Positions 45,820-56,600 of a stretch of DNA of 64,000 bases are shown here, one piece after another. Within the stretch, counting starts at the first letter, position 1. Each line of letters begins with the position of its first letter. The stretch is from NCBI RefSeq assembly GCF_963677945.1, contig NZ_OY782578.1:248001-312000 (forward strand), read 5' to 3'. The notes below the pieces were generated by a model. The model was not told the origin of the DNA. It did no database searches and saw nothing but the letters and a program-made list of their open reading frames with translations. The DNA is from an uncultured Bacteroides sp. GTDB lineage: Bacteria > Bacteroidota > Bacteroidia > Bacteroidales > Bacteroidaceae. Both the position numbers and the translations under genes were made by a program.

Positions 45820-45955
45820 AGACATCGAAAAAGTGAGGGTAGCCCCATTTTGTGATGGTTTTGTGATGGTTAAGAATGCTACCATAACCATATATAACAC
45901 AGATTTACAATGAAGTGAATAATATTAGTGAGGGAGTGAGGGATGATTTATATTA
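45820..45955. repeat. Dispersed intergenic repeat, copy 3 (opposite orientation)
   Basis: Read on the plus strand, it parallels 3575-3700: AAAAAGTGAGGGTAGCCCCA, TTTTGTGATGGTT, GCTACCATAACCAT, then GTGAGGGAGTGAGGGATGA. Confidence 0.6.
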
Positions 45956-46276
45956 GCTTAACAAAACAGGTAACAGTAACAACTCAGCTATTATAAATGA
46001 ACATATTGCATAGTGAGTGCCCAGTATATAATCAGCTTACAAAGTCTATTCGTAGATAACACATAGTAAAAACTAGATACTTACAGTTTACATTTAATCA
46101 AGATATTAGCAAAATTAATTCAAGATATATTTAACATAAAACATAATTTATAAGCTATACTAGATATACCATAAGGCAAAATAACATAATTCAAGACTAA
46201 ACATATATGTACTTTTATCTCAAATATTTTAAATAAAAAAAATAGTAAATTAAGTGCATACATTGATAATATATTT

Positions 46277-46284
46277 TAAATTTG
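46277..46284 (+). promoter_or_regulatory. -7 box for the M16 peptidase
   Basis: TAAATTTG matches TAnnTTTG and lies 23 nt before the ATG; no clear -33 element. Confidence 0.4.
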
Positions 46285-46307
46285 CAATAACATTCAATTA
46301 TTTTAAT

Positions 46308-49205
46308 ATGAAACATCTAAAGTTTACATTTTTTCTATGTGCATTAATAATCTCTATGCCTTCATATTCACAGGGATTAAGTGCCTTTAAGTTAAAAAAC
46401 GGTCTCTCCGTATATATATGGGAAGACAATACAAAGTCTGACGTATATGGCCTTGTGGGAGTAAGAGCTGGTTCCATTAACGACCCTGAACAATACACAG
46501 GTCTTGCTCATTACCTGGAGCATTTATTATTTAAGGGAACTGATAAGATAGGTGCTTTAAATTGGGGGGAAGAAGAACCTATCTACAAAAAGATTGTGCA
46601 AAAGTACGATGAGATGGCTGAGACAAATGATCCTGCAAAAAAGGATGCCATCAATAAAGAGATCAATGATCTTACAGTTCAAGCCGGAAAAATTAGTGTA
46701 TCCAGTGAGTTCTCAAACCTAATAGAAAGCATAGGCGGAAAAGAATTGAATGCCGGAACTAGTTACGATTTAACAGTGTTCTACAACTCATTCCCCGCAT
46801 TTCAATTAAATAAATGGCTAGAAATCTCTTCTCAACGTTTTATTCACCCTGTGTTTCGTACTTTTCAAACAGAGTTAGAAACTGTTTACGAAGAATATAA
46901 TCGTTCAAAAGACAACCCTAGAACTGCTATAAACAATTTCATTCTGGAAAAATCTTTTGAAGGACATCCATATTCACGTCCTGTAATAGGCTTAGGAGAG
47001 CATTTAAAAAATCCAAGAATAAGCAAACTTATTGATTTTTATAATAACTGGTACACTCCAGAAAACATGGTACTTATTATAGTAGGAAACGTTAATGCAA
47101 AACAAATCAGTGCCCGTATTGCTGCCACATTTGGTCAATTAGAGAAAAAGACGATGCCAGAGCGTAAAGCTTATCCGGACCTTAACATTAGTGGTCGTAA
47201 GCAATATATAGCAAAAGTAGGACATAACCCTAGCGTGCACTTAGTATATCCAGGCGTGAAAAGTGGAAAAACCGATGAAATTCCATTGGAAATAACAATG
47301 GCGTTACTTCAAAATTCAGGCTTAACCGGAACACTTGATAAATTAACAATTGACGGAGATATTGGAGGTGGCTCAGCATCATTAGCATCATTGCGAGAAC
47401 AAGGACGGTGCATTATTACTGCTATTCCATTATATGATGAAAATCAGAAACTTTTTGAGTCAAACAAAGGAACCGAGAAAAAGATAATTAAAGCTATACA
47501 AAAAGTTGCAAACGGAGATATTGAAGACTGGGTTATTAATGCAGTTAAAGCAAATATGTGCCGTGACTTTGATTTAAGAATGGAGAATAACTCAACCAAA
47601 GCTAATATTTTGCTGAATGCATTTATTAATGAACAAGATTTAGGAGATGCATTGGGATACAAAGAAAAAATAATGGCTGTTACCATTGACGATATAAAGA
47701 AAGTTGCTAAAAAGTACTTATCCGACAATTACCTTGCACTATATATTGAAAAAGGCAAACCGAGTAAAGAAGACAAAATAGAAAAGCCTAAATATAAACC
47801 AGTAGAAGCACCAGCAGGCCAATCATCTCTATACGCATCGCAATTCAAACATTTACCAATAGGACAAGTTGAAGAAAAATTTATGAATTTTGATGATGTT
47901 CAAATAAAGAAAATAAATGAACGTTCAAAGCTATATTATACAAAAAACACAGAAAATAATGTATTTAGTCTTCAAATTCGTTATGGAGCAGGAACAGAAG
48001 TTTTCCCAAAATTAGGTTACGCCGCCTCATTAATGAATAATGCAGGAATTATGGGCTCATATGATGCACAAGAACTTAAAAAAGAATTTAGCAAATTAAA
48101 TGCCACATGCGATGTACAAGCTAATGATAGCTATTTAAATATAACATTGAGAGGGTACGATAACACTTTAGTTCAAGCATGTCAGTTACTATCCCGACAA
48201 ATATTAATGCCTAAACTGGATGATAAACAGTTAAGTCAACTAAAAGGAAGTACACTTGGAGGCCGATCTGTTCAGAAACAAAATAATCAGATTCTTACTA
48301 CGGCTTTAAATGAGTACCTAAAATATCAAAATAAATCAGATTATATTCAAGATCTAACAGACAAAGAAATATATGAACTTCAAATTGCAGAACTTACTGG
48401 CGATATAAACCGCGCATCAAATTATGAAGCAGAAATCTATTACGTTGGCAATATGGACTTTGATCAGGTATATGATATTTTAAGTAAGAATCTACCTTTA
48501 GTGACTAACGAAAAGGAGAGCAAATCACCTATAGTGAAAGACTTTGCAACATATGCTGAAAACACGGTTTACTTCCTGCCAAATACTGATGCTGAGCAAA
48601 GTCAGATAATGTTTTTTATGCCCGGAGAAAATTATGACAAAAAAGATGATGTATTACGAGATGCATTTAATCAGTATTTCTCTGGAGGGTTCAATGGACT
48701 TGTCTTAAATGAAATCAGAGAAAAACGTTCAATGGCATATACAGCAGGTGCATATATAGGAAGCACAGGATTGAAAGATAAGCCAACATATTTTTCCGGA
48801 AGTATAGGGACCCAAAATGATAAAGCAATAGATGCACTTTCTGTTTTCATGGGTTTATTGAATGATATGCCTAAGAATCCTGAGCGTTTGGAAAATATCA
48901 AAAGCTACTTACGTCAAGAAGCACTAACAACTCATCCTGATTTCAGATACAAAGCAAGAGTATATGAGAGTTACAAAAAACTTGGTTACACAGAAGATCC
49001 GGCAAAAGAGAACTTATCTAAAATAGACGCTCTTACCTTTGATGATATTTATAACTTCTATCTAAAGAATATCAAAGGTCATTCTATAGGTATTGCCATT
49101 ATGGGAAATCCGAAAAACATTAAAACAGATGATTTGAAAAAGTTTGGTAAAGTTATAAGACTAAGCGAGAATAAACTTTTTAATGATAAAGACGCCCTAT
49201 TCTAA
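46308..49205 (+). CDS. M16 (pitrilysin/insulinase) family zinc peptidase
   Basis: A 965-aa exported metallopeptidase. The start MKHLKFTFFL at 46308 gives a clean signal peptide (~22 residues, ending SYSQ); a frame beginning 18 codons earlier is rejected. The inverted zinc motif HxxEH is HYLEH at residues 68-72, with the downstream Glu in ELETVYEEYNRS. The second half is a non-catalytic M16 domain (LQIRYGAGTEVFPKLGYAAS, EIREKRSMAYTAGAYIG), so the full two-module clam-shell is in one chain. It likely degrades peptides in the periplasm. It is divergent from SusC locus 2 and convergent with the C10 peptidase, in line with peptide use. Confidence 0.94.
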   Translation: MKHLKFTFFLCALIISMPSYSQGLSAFKLKNGLSVYIWEDNTKSDVYGLVGVRAGSINDPEQYTGLAHYLEHLLFKGTDKIGALNWGEEEPIYKKIVQKYDEMAETNDPAKKDAINKEINDLTVQAGKISVSSEFSNLIESIGGKELNAGTSYDLTVFYNSFPAFQLNKWLEISSQRFIHPVFRTFQTELETVYEEYNRSKDNPRTAINNFILEKSFEGHPYSRPVIGLGEHLKNPRISKLIDFYNNWYTPENMVLIIVGNVNAKQISARIAATFGQLEKKTMPERKAYPDLNISGRKQYIAKVGHNPSVHLVYPGVKSGKTDEIPLEITMALLQNSGLTGTLDKLTIDGDIGGGSASLASLREQGRCIITAIPLYDENQKLFESNKGTEKKIIKAIQKVANGDIEDWVINAVKANMCRDFDLRMENNSTKANILLNAFINEQDLGDALGYKEKIMAVTIDDIKKVAKKYLSDNYLALYIEKGKPSKEDKIEKPKYKPVEAPAGQSSLYASQFKHLPIGQVEEKFMNFDDVQIKKINERSKLYYTKNTENNVFSLQIRYGAGTEVFPKLGYAASLMNNAGIMGSYDAQELKKEFSKLNATCDVQANDSYLNITLRGYDNTLVQACQLLSRQILMPKLDDKQLSQLKGSTLGGRSVQKQNNQILTTALNEYLKYQNKSDYIQDLTDKEIYELQIAELTGDINRASNYEAEIYYVGNMDFDQVYDILSKNLPLVTNEKESKSPIVKDFATYAENTVYFLPNTDAEQSQIMFFMPGENYDKKDDVLRDAFNQYFSGGFNGLVLNEIREKRSMAYTAGAYIGSTGLKDKPTYFSGSIGTQNDKAIDALSVFMGLLNDMPKNPERLENIKSYLRQEALTTHPDFRYKARVYESYKKLGYTEDPAKENLSKIDALTFDDIYNFYLKNIKGHSIGIAIMGNPKNIKTDDLKKFGKVIRLSENKLFNDKDALF

Positions 49206-49237
49206 ATCTACTATCCATAAAACTTTAAAATGCATAA

Positions 49238-49281
49238 AAAAAATCCGAGTCACCTATTAAATTGGTGGCTCGGATTTTTTT
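49238..49281. terminator. Bidirectional terminator between M16 and C10 peptidase genes
   Basis: AAATCCGAGTCACC (49241-49254) pairs with GGTGGCTCGGATTT (49264-49277), one G-T pair, with A and T runs on both sides. Confidence 0.92.
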
Positions 49282-49310
49282 AAGTAAGTTCCCAAAACAA
49301 AAACTAGTTC

Positions 49311-51149
49311 TTATTTCTTGATAAATTTAAAACTATCCATACCATTCTTTGTTTTTATCAATGCAACATACAAACCTTTTGGTAATTTATTTACTGGGAT
49401 GTATAATACCACATTATCACTCACATTTATTTGATTTATCATTCGTCCATCTATATTAAAGATAGATACTTGTTTTGCCTCAAATTCTAAAGGTATACTC
49501 ACAGATAAAGTAGATTCATCTTCACTAAGAAGAACTTTTATCTGAGTATCACAAGTCTTATCACTAATTGCTGTTGGATTATTTACAGATAGTTCATTAA
49601 TAGTTTTATTACTACCTCGAATTCTTTTCCAAATCACTCCGTCATCACTATAAAATGGTTGTAGTTTATCTGTAGCCAAAAGGTTTGTCGTTATTTTACA
49701 TGGTAATACAGCACTAACTAGTCCTAAAAAAGAGAGAGAATTATTCATTCTACCTCCACCTACGATTTCTTTTAATTCATTAGACTCATTGACCAATCCT
49801 ATACCAATCATTCCAGAAAACGCCTTTAGACAATAGTTATATGCAACAAAAGATACATTAAAATCTTTGTTAGCTTCAACATTACTTTCATTCATAAACA
49901 GACCATTTACATTATTGTAAGAAGTGAGATATAGATTAGTCACATAATCCGAATTTTGTTCTGCTTTCTTGATTCCAATAACCAATTCCTGATCAATAGA
50001 AAATCCAGTTCCACTATTACCACCGGTTCCCTGCGAGTCAGGATCTAGTGAACTTAATAAATAATAGCCATTAGAAAGGCCTCCCCAACCCCAGTTCACA
50101 TGATAATATCCGTTAGAGTTATATCCATCAAATATAAATTGATGTCCATCTCCACCTTCATTAGAACCGCCATACATTACAGGGCGCGAGTTATCTAATT
50201 CATTACGAATCATTTGATTCCATTCATCATCTTTATAATATTCTCTAGGCAATAAACGCATACACTTATCGTAGCCAAAATTTTCTATCATCCCTTTTAC
50301 CGCATTATAAGTGTATGCCCCGCTGCTGCTTGACGAATAATCCATTTCAGAAGCTACACCACAGTGATACATCAAGCTTGACACCATCCAAGCCTGATTG
50401 TCATTCCACAAGTTAGTTGCTCCATCCATATTATATTCATCAAGCATATCATCCCATATATAATCCAACTCAAAATCAGCATATAATGCTTTGTTTAGAG
50501 TTTTAGATACATAGCTATGATTTCCTGTTCCTTTTAAAGGCCAGCGATGATACTTCATAAGTATACCCATTGCTGTTGCAACACATCCTGTTGGACATCT
50601 TTTCAAACCACTACTATTGTAAGGACATTTATTATTATAAGGTTTCATTTGATTCCAAAGCGCTGTATGTAACAACACGCTACTATTTTCTGACGTTAAT
50701 GCCTTCCCACTTTGCAAAGCAGCCCACTGTTCTCTTACAGTCTGCGACTGAATTTCCCCATTTTCAGTAACCCAGGCTATCTGTTTTCTATATTCATTAA
50801 GCCAATAGCGAAAATTGTCCGGTATACTATCCGAATCAAAGTTCCCTTTATCCGAATAACCTAAAATGGGAAAAGCACGATCATCTCCGGAAATAATAAC
50901 AAATCCATTTAATGAAGTAATATTATAAACATAATAATACACATTACTTCCCGAAACTGTTTTAGTTTGCACATCAGAGCAAATATATGCCAATGATAAA
51001 GATGGCAAAGATTTTGTAAAACCAACACAATGTTGGTTTACAAAGTTAGAAGCTACCTTGAAAGCCTCATCTTGTTTTACTTCTTTTGAAAAGACAGTAA
51101 AGCAAAAAAAGAACAAATAAAAGATCAGAAGGTTTACAAATCGTTTCAT
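49311..51149 (-). CDS. C10 family (streptopain-type) cysteine peptidase with type IX sorting domain
   Basis: A 612-aa secreted protein with signal peptide, an N-terminal propeptide (~25-160) and a C10 papain-like catalytic domain: Cys189 in CPTGCVATAMG, His336 in GHQFIFDGYNS, then YYHVNWGWGGLSNGYY. A middle region follows, and then a C-terminal type A sorting domain (VSIFNIDGRMINQINVS, LPKGLYVALIKTKNGMD). C10 members include streptopain and interpain. The tail marks a type IX secretion substrate, which fits the PorX/PorW genes in this window. It could supply peptides to the adjacent import locus 3. Confidence 0.93.
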   Translation of the reverse strand: MKRFVNLLIFYLFFFCFTVFSKEVKQDEAFKVASNFVNQHCVGFTKSLPSLSLAYICSDVQTKTVSGSNVYYYVYNITSLNGFVIISGDDRAFPILGYSDKGNFDSDSIPDNFRYWLNEYRKQIAWVTENGEIQSQTVREQWAALQSGKALTSENSSVLLHTALWNQMKPYNNKCPYNSSGLKRCPTGCVATAMGILMKYHRWPLKGTGNHSYVSKTLNKALYADFELDYIWDDMLDEYNMDGATNLWNDNQAWMVSSLMYHCGVASEMDYSSSSSGAYTYNAVKGMIENFGYDKCMRLLPREYYKDDEWNQMIRNELDNSRPVMYGGSNEGGDGHQFIFDGYNSNGYYHVNWGWGGLSNGYYLLSSLDPDSQGTGGNSGTGFSIDQELVIGIKKAEQNSDYVTNLYLTSYNNVNGLFMNESNVEANKDFNVSFVAYNYCLKAFSGMIGIGLVNESNELKEIVGGGRMNNSLSFLGLVSAVLPCKITTNLLATDKLQPFYSDDGVIWKRIRGSNKTINELSVNNPTAISDKTCDTQIKVLLSEDESTLSVSIPLEFEAKQVSIFNIDGRMINQINVSDNVVLYIPVNKLPKGLYVALIKTKNGMDSFKFIKK

Positions 51150-51180
51150 CTCAAAAAAATTAGAGGGTATATTAAAGCAA

Positions 51181-51217
51181 GAGAGTCCTTCATTGTTAAA
51201 TAAAATGAAGGACTCTC
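51181..51217 (-). terminator. Hairpin between the locus 3 lipoprotein and the C10 peptidase
   Basis: GAGAGTCCTTCAT (51181-51193) pairs perfectly with ATGAAGGACTCTC (51205-51217). The minus-strand exit is only moderately T-rich, so it may be a terminator, an attenuator or a processing site. Confidence 0.65.
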
Positions 51218-51244
51218 TGCCATAAAGATATTCTTTACTTAGAT

Positions 51245-52003
51245 TTAATTAGCAGGAATAGTAAGTTTTTCAGTAAATGTACCAAAAGAACCTGCTGATA
51301 CGTAATGCTTCAAAGCAACAGTGATAACATTATTAGCATAAGTACCAGTACCACTTACATATACTTGTCCATAGCTAGAATGAGTCCATGCCTTTTGAGC
51401 TGCAACCGTAACTTTTCCGGTCTTATCAACATCAAATCGTATATCAAAGTTCTTTTCATAACAGTCCTTAGCAATATAAAATGTTGTTTGATCAGCTTTA
51501 ACCACATCCACATTCCAGGTGCCTTCCATCGCTTCTGATACAAAAAGACCTTTTTGAGTCATCGGAGTCCAAGTAAGAGTACGTCCTATTGATACAGTAA
51601 TTGAATCAATCCCAAAAGTAGATACTTTGCTTGCATCAGCAAGTTTCAAACCCACTTTATAAGTTGGTCCATACTCCATTAAATCAAGATTTGCTTTAAT
51701 TTTCGCATAAGCCATATTTTCTCCATCAGCAAAACTTACTGACATTGATTCTATAGATAATACCGAAGACTTTACTGGTTTTAAATCAATAGTTTCAGTT
51801 CCTTTTGTATTTTCTCTGTAAATTGGTATAAGCACCTCATTTTCGTTTCCATTTAACGAATAATTTAATGCGTTCTGTCTAAAAGAGGTATAGTTACCAG
51901 TTTCAGATTCGTAAGTTAAGCTTTCATTATCTTGATTACAAGATGTAAGCAAAAGCGGTAATGAAAGAAATACCACTCCTAATATATATAAATATTTTTT
52001 CAT
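51245..52003 (-). CDS. Lipoprotein of import locus 3, function unknown
   Basis: A 252-aa lipoprotein (LLLTSC, Cys22; then NQDNES) encoded 21 nt behind SusD. The mature part is beta-rich, with an N-terminal fold like the DUF1735/Calx-like domains often found in SusE-position lipoproteins (FRQNALNYSLNGNENEVLIP) and a C-terminal domain (GTWNVDVVKADQTTFYI). Such proteins are commonly surface-exposed substrate-binding accessories. No enzyme motif is seen. Confidence 0.88.
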   Translation of the reverse strand: MKKYLYILGVVFLSLPLLLTSCNQDNESLTYESETGNYTSFRQNALNYSLNGNENEVLIPIYRENTKGTETIDLKPVKSSVLSIESMSVSFADGENMAYAKIKANLDLMEYGPTYKVGLKLADASKVSTFGIDSITVSIGRTLTWTPMTQKGLFVSEAMEGTWNVDVVKADQTTFYIAKDCYEKNFDIRFDVDKTGKVTVAAQKAWTHSSYGQVYVSGTGTYANNVITVALKHYVSAGSFGTFTEKLTIPAN

Positions 52004-52024
52004 CTTTTTATCGCTATTTAATTC

Positions 52025-53611
52025 TTAAATTGGGTTTTGATCTTTAGTTGCATCCAAATTGACATTACCATCAAATTCTGTTTGAGGGATAGTCAAAATA
52101 AACGCTTTCCAGTCTGGTTTAGCTGTATCAGTACCAACGAGCTTAACCGTATGATTTGTACCAGTATAGTTTCTATTAAAACCAGTCTTTAAACGTAATA
52201 TATCAAAGATACGACCACATTCTCCCCATAATTCAATACGACGTTGAAGTATTATCTCATCAAGTAATGTAGTAATTACAGGAGCTGTACCTGTACCATT
52301 TTCATCAAGAGTTAATGTAGTTGCATCGCTTACAGCTGCCAATCGGGTTGCATATTTCGTATCACGAATTTCACCAAAGGTCTTCATTAAATTTCTAGCT
52401 ATACTAGGATGCCCGTTTCTGGCTTCAGCCTCAGCTTCAATTAGCAACATTTCTTCTGCACGCATATAAATGTAATCGCCTGTATATGTTTTAAGATCAG
52501 AGAACAAAAACTTTTTCTGACAATAGCTAAAATTAGGCCCAGTTGCCTCATTAGTTGTCAGTTTTCCATTCCACCAATTGTCATGACGGAAGTCTGTAAC
52601 TGGTAATTGTTTATACAACCAGGCACTAATACATTTACGAGATTTCGCTCCATACATACTAACTGTTGTGGGATCCATGTGTGAAAAGAATGAAGCATAA
52701 GACGTAGATTGATCGGCAATTATCTTAGCACCCCATAGTACAGAAGAAATCGCGGTACTATTCATTCCTTTACTCAAGTCACTTGCAGATGCTAAAGTAA
52801 GATTTGGTTTTGTCAGTGCAAGTTTAGCCGCTTCGGCAGCATCGGCCCATTTATTTTGAACCAAAGCAACTTTAGCTTTTATGCCGTATGATACATACAA
52901 ATCAATATTAGAAATAGCCTTTTGCGAAACGCCTCCTTTTTCAGCCTCTTTAAACAATTCAATAGCTTTATTTATATCTGAATTAATCTGGGTATAAACA
53001 TCTTCAACGGTACCTCTACCTTTTCCTTCAGTAGTGGCTTCTGTTGGTTCTGTATATAAAGGAACTCCCGGAGATTGTTCATGTCCTACATAAGTCTGCT
53101 GAAATAATTGGATCAAATTGAAATAACAAAATGCACGCATTGCATAAGCTTGTGCAAACAAATTTGCTTTTTGTTCCGCAAGACCAGATAATGTAGATTC
53201 TTTAGCAAGAATGTAATTTACATTACTTATTAATGTATAGTAATAATTCCAAGTTGCATATGATCTCCAATTCTTACTAGTATAGCGGGTACGTGCACTA
53301 TGATTATAATCATAATAAAACCAACCGCTGCCCATTTCATTTTGAACCATATCATCACCCATCAAGTCTGCAAATAATGCAGTTGACATATTCCCAAAGT
53401 TTTGATGCGTGTTGCCATCACTCCATCCAGATGTATAAGTTGCCCGATAAATCCCGTTCATTGCTACTTCACCACCCTGAACACTACTAAAAATTACATT
53501 TCCAGAAACAGAATCTGTAGGAGATGTTTCCAAATCATCGCTACTGCATGACGCGAAACCAGTAAGGAGTCCGAGAAACGCAAATGTATTTATTATTATT
53601 CTTTTTTTCAT
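52025..53611 (-). CDS. SusD/RagB family lipoprotein (canonical), import locus 3
   Basis: A 528-aa surface lipoprotein, start MKKRIIINTFAFLG at 53611; an alternative ATG three codons earlier is possible. Lipobox FASC (Cys22) followed by SSDDLE, the Bacteroides surface-export pattern. The RagB/SusD fold is seen in YAMRAFCYFNLIQLFQQTYV, VPLYTEPTEATTEGKGRGTV and EEMLLIEAEAEARNG. It differs in family from the SusD-like_2 proteins of loci 1 and 2. It lies 12 nt behind its SusC. Confidence 0.96.
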   Translation of the reverse strand: MKKRIIINTFAFLGLLTGFASCSSDDLETSPTDSVSGNVIFSSVQGGEVAMNGIYRATYTSGWSDGNTHQNFGNMSTALFADLMGDDMVQNEMGSGWFYYDYNHSARTRYTSKNWRSYATWNYYYTLISNVNYILAKESTLSGLAEQKANLFAQAYAMRAFCYFNLIQLFQQTYVGHEQSPGVPLYTEPTEATTEGKGRGTVEDVYTQINSDINKAIELFKEAEKGGVSQKAISNIDLYVSYGIKAKVALVQNKWADAAEAAKLALTKPNLTLASASDLSKGMNSTAISSVLWGAKIIADQSTSYASFFSHMDPTTVSMYGAKSRKCISAWLYKQLPVTDFRHDNWWNGKLTTNEATGPNFSYCQKKFLFSDLKTYTGDYIYMRAEEMLLIEAEAEARNGHPSIARNLMKTFGEIRDTKYATRLAAVSDATTLTLDENGTGTAPVITTLLDEIILQRRIELWGECGRIFDILRLKTGFNRNYTGTNHTVKLVGTDTAKPDWKAFILTIPQTEFDGNVNLDATKDQNPI

Positions 53612-53623
53612 AATAATCAAAAT

Positions 53624-56600
53624 TTAAAATTTAACATCAATGCCAATAGATATCGCTTTAGATGGTGTATACACATAATTAGTTGTACCAGACAATGAAT
53701 ATTGAGGATCCATACCATCAAGATGAGAAAAAACTGCAAGATTATCGGCTGTACCAAATATACGTATACTCTCAAAGCCAATCTTTTTCAACAAAGATTT
53801 TGGTAAAGTATATCCAACAGTGATATTCTTTATTGAAAAATACGAAGCGTCAAGCATATCTTTATTCGTAACATTAATATTATTATCCCAAGCTAATTTA
53901 GGGACGTCAGTAATATCACCAGGGTTTTGCCATCTACGTAACAAGTTCTTATGAAAAGTTGTTCCTTTATATAGAATACCTTTTCCCATAAGGACATTGT
54001 AATTTGAATCATAGATTTTACCTCCGATTGAATAAGTGGTAAGAAGAGAGAGATCAAAACCTTTATATTTAAATTCATTATTAAAGCTACCATAAAGATC
54101 TGGTATACGATTACCTGCAATCTCACGGTTACTTAGCGCCAATGAGTAGTTTGAAGACTTATATTCTTTAGTAACATTGCCATCAGCATCTTTTTCCTTA
54201 ATTAAATACAGCTGATTACCAGTAAGAGGGTCAACACCAGCAGAAGTAGGCAGATAGAAAGAATTTATAGCTTCACCTTCTTTCAATATAATATTTCCAC
54301 TAATTATTTCTGGTTTATCAGCAAGTTTAATGATCTTATTTTTCACATGGCTACCCATTGCTGTAAAACTCCATTTAAGCGGAGTATTTTTTAAGACATC
54401 AACTTTTACAGAAAGTTCAACACCCGTATTTCTCACTTTACCAATATTATTCCAGTAGCTATCAAATCCTGTTGAAGTAGCTTTAGGCATCTTCATTAAT
54501 AAATCTTTGGTATTCTTATTAAAATATTCAAAAGTTAAGTATAAACGATCAAAAAGTGTAGCTTCGACTCCAACATTTAAATTGGCATTCTTTTCCCATT
54601 TCAGTTTTTTGTTTTCAAGAGAAGAAATTAGAGCACCACTTGCACTAGCATTTGCATAGCTAAGACTATACAAGCTCTGATATGGATAATAACTTGATAG
54701 AGCATCATTACCTTGAATACCATAACTAGCCTTCAAAGTTAAATTATTAACCCAGTTTACATCAGAAAGAAAACTCTCTCGACTGATTCTCCATGAGGCA
54801 CCAACTGACCAGAAAGTACCCCAACGCTGATCTTTATAAAAGCGAGAAGAACCATCAGTACGAAAACTGCCACTTAAATAATATTTTTCTTTATAATTAT
54901 AATTCAAACGACTCAAATAAGAATCTATTGAATAATTATCTTCATAAGAAGTACCATCTGTCAATGTACTTGCAGCTGCCAATTCATAAAGACCACCAAA
55001 TGGGAAACCTGTTTTTTCAGCTGATAAAAAATTTGTTTTAAGTGCATAATATTCATGACCAATTAATATATCGAAGGAATGATCATTAAATGTACGGTTA
55101 TAAGTAAGTAATTGATTGAAAGTATAGCTTAACATTCTGGAAGATTCTTTTGTTAATCGACCACTAACTCCCACAGCATTACCATTATATGGATTTGCAT
55201 ACTCTGCCCCTCTAGCTGAATAGTAATCAAGTCCAAAATTAGTTGTGAAATTAAATCCTTTCAAGAAACCATATTTATCATCATCTGCATGTAATGTTAT
55301 ATAAGTTCTTGCACTCATATTATCAACCAAGGTTTCTGCCTTATCATCATACAATGTTGCAATTGGGTTCCAATTACTCTGATTAACACGATTTGATCCA
55401 TAATCAAATTGCTTATTTCCATCTGAATTCAAAGCTAAGCCACCATCAGCACTATGCATATATACTGGATAAATTGGAGCCATGAACTGAGCAGAATACC
55501 AAACATTACTATTTTGTGTTGTGCCCGCACCAGCTGCATAATTTGATTTATACTGAGCAAATGAAGAGCTTAACCCAGATTTTAACCAATCTTTTGCTTC
55601 CGAGTCTACATTCAATCTTCCTGAATAACGTTCAAAGCTTGTTGTTTTCAACAGTCCTCCTTCATCCAAATAGCCTATTGACGCTAGATATTTTGTTTTC
55701 TTGCTGCCGCCTGTAAATGACAATTGGTATTCTTGTCTTAAAGGACTATCTGCTTGCAATTCATCCATCCAGTTTTCATGATATTTCAATTTTGCACTAG
55801 AGTTCAATTTACCTGTACTAGGATCTATTAATTGCGCGATAGGTGAATCATAAGGATTATATTCCTCATTAACACCAAGAATACCTTCACCACCTGCCAT
55901 TTTAGCCAAAGCTTGCGTTCCTGCAACAGAAGGAGCAACACCATTGGTATTAATCAGTTCATTTTTATATGCTTCAAATGCCAACTCCAAATATTCTTTC
56001 TCGTTTACTGTATTATATCTTTTCAGCGAACGAGAAGTAACACCCCAATTGGCTTTCAAATTCACATCGATTTTATCTCCTTCATTTTTCCCTCTTTTTG
56101 TGGTGATCATCACTACACCATTAGCTCCACGAGCGCCATAAAGTGCACCAGCAGAAGCATCTTTCAACACAGTCATAGACTCTATATCATTAGGATTTAT
56201 AGAGCTAATATTACCATCGAAAGGAATACCATCTACAACATAAAGAGGATTATTTGAAGCATTAATAGATCCAAATCCACGAATTACAACAGAAGCGCCA
56301 GATCCAGGTTGTCCAGATCCTGCTGTACTTTGTACACCAGCAACAACTCCATCTAAGGCTTTAGATACGTTGGCCACCACTCGCTTTTCAATTTGATCGT
56401 TCTTAATAACCTGAGCCGAACCTGTAAAAGAAGATTTTTTCGCAGTTCCATATGCAACAACAACAACTTCATCTGTTACTTGAGCATTTGATTTTAGTAC
56501 AATCTTCACATTTTGTTTAATTGCAACTTCTTGAGTAACCATTCCTATATAAGAAATGACTAAGGTTTTAGCAGAGCTGGGAACATTCGATATAGAAAAC

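Larger units (their letters stand above)
44914..46276. other. 1.4 kb intergenic region with two decayed copies of the dispersed repeat
   Basis: AT-rich with no convincing gene. From ~45,470 to ~45,720 it carries a segment matching the minus strand of the 3.58-3.84 kb repeat (CCATTGGCGAATG, CCTCACCTTTTGC, ATCCATCACTTTACCCTCAC). From ~45,820 to 45,955 a second segment matches in the opposite orientation. A short frame at 45,413-45,622 is not credible. Confidence 0.6.
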
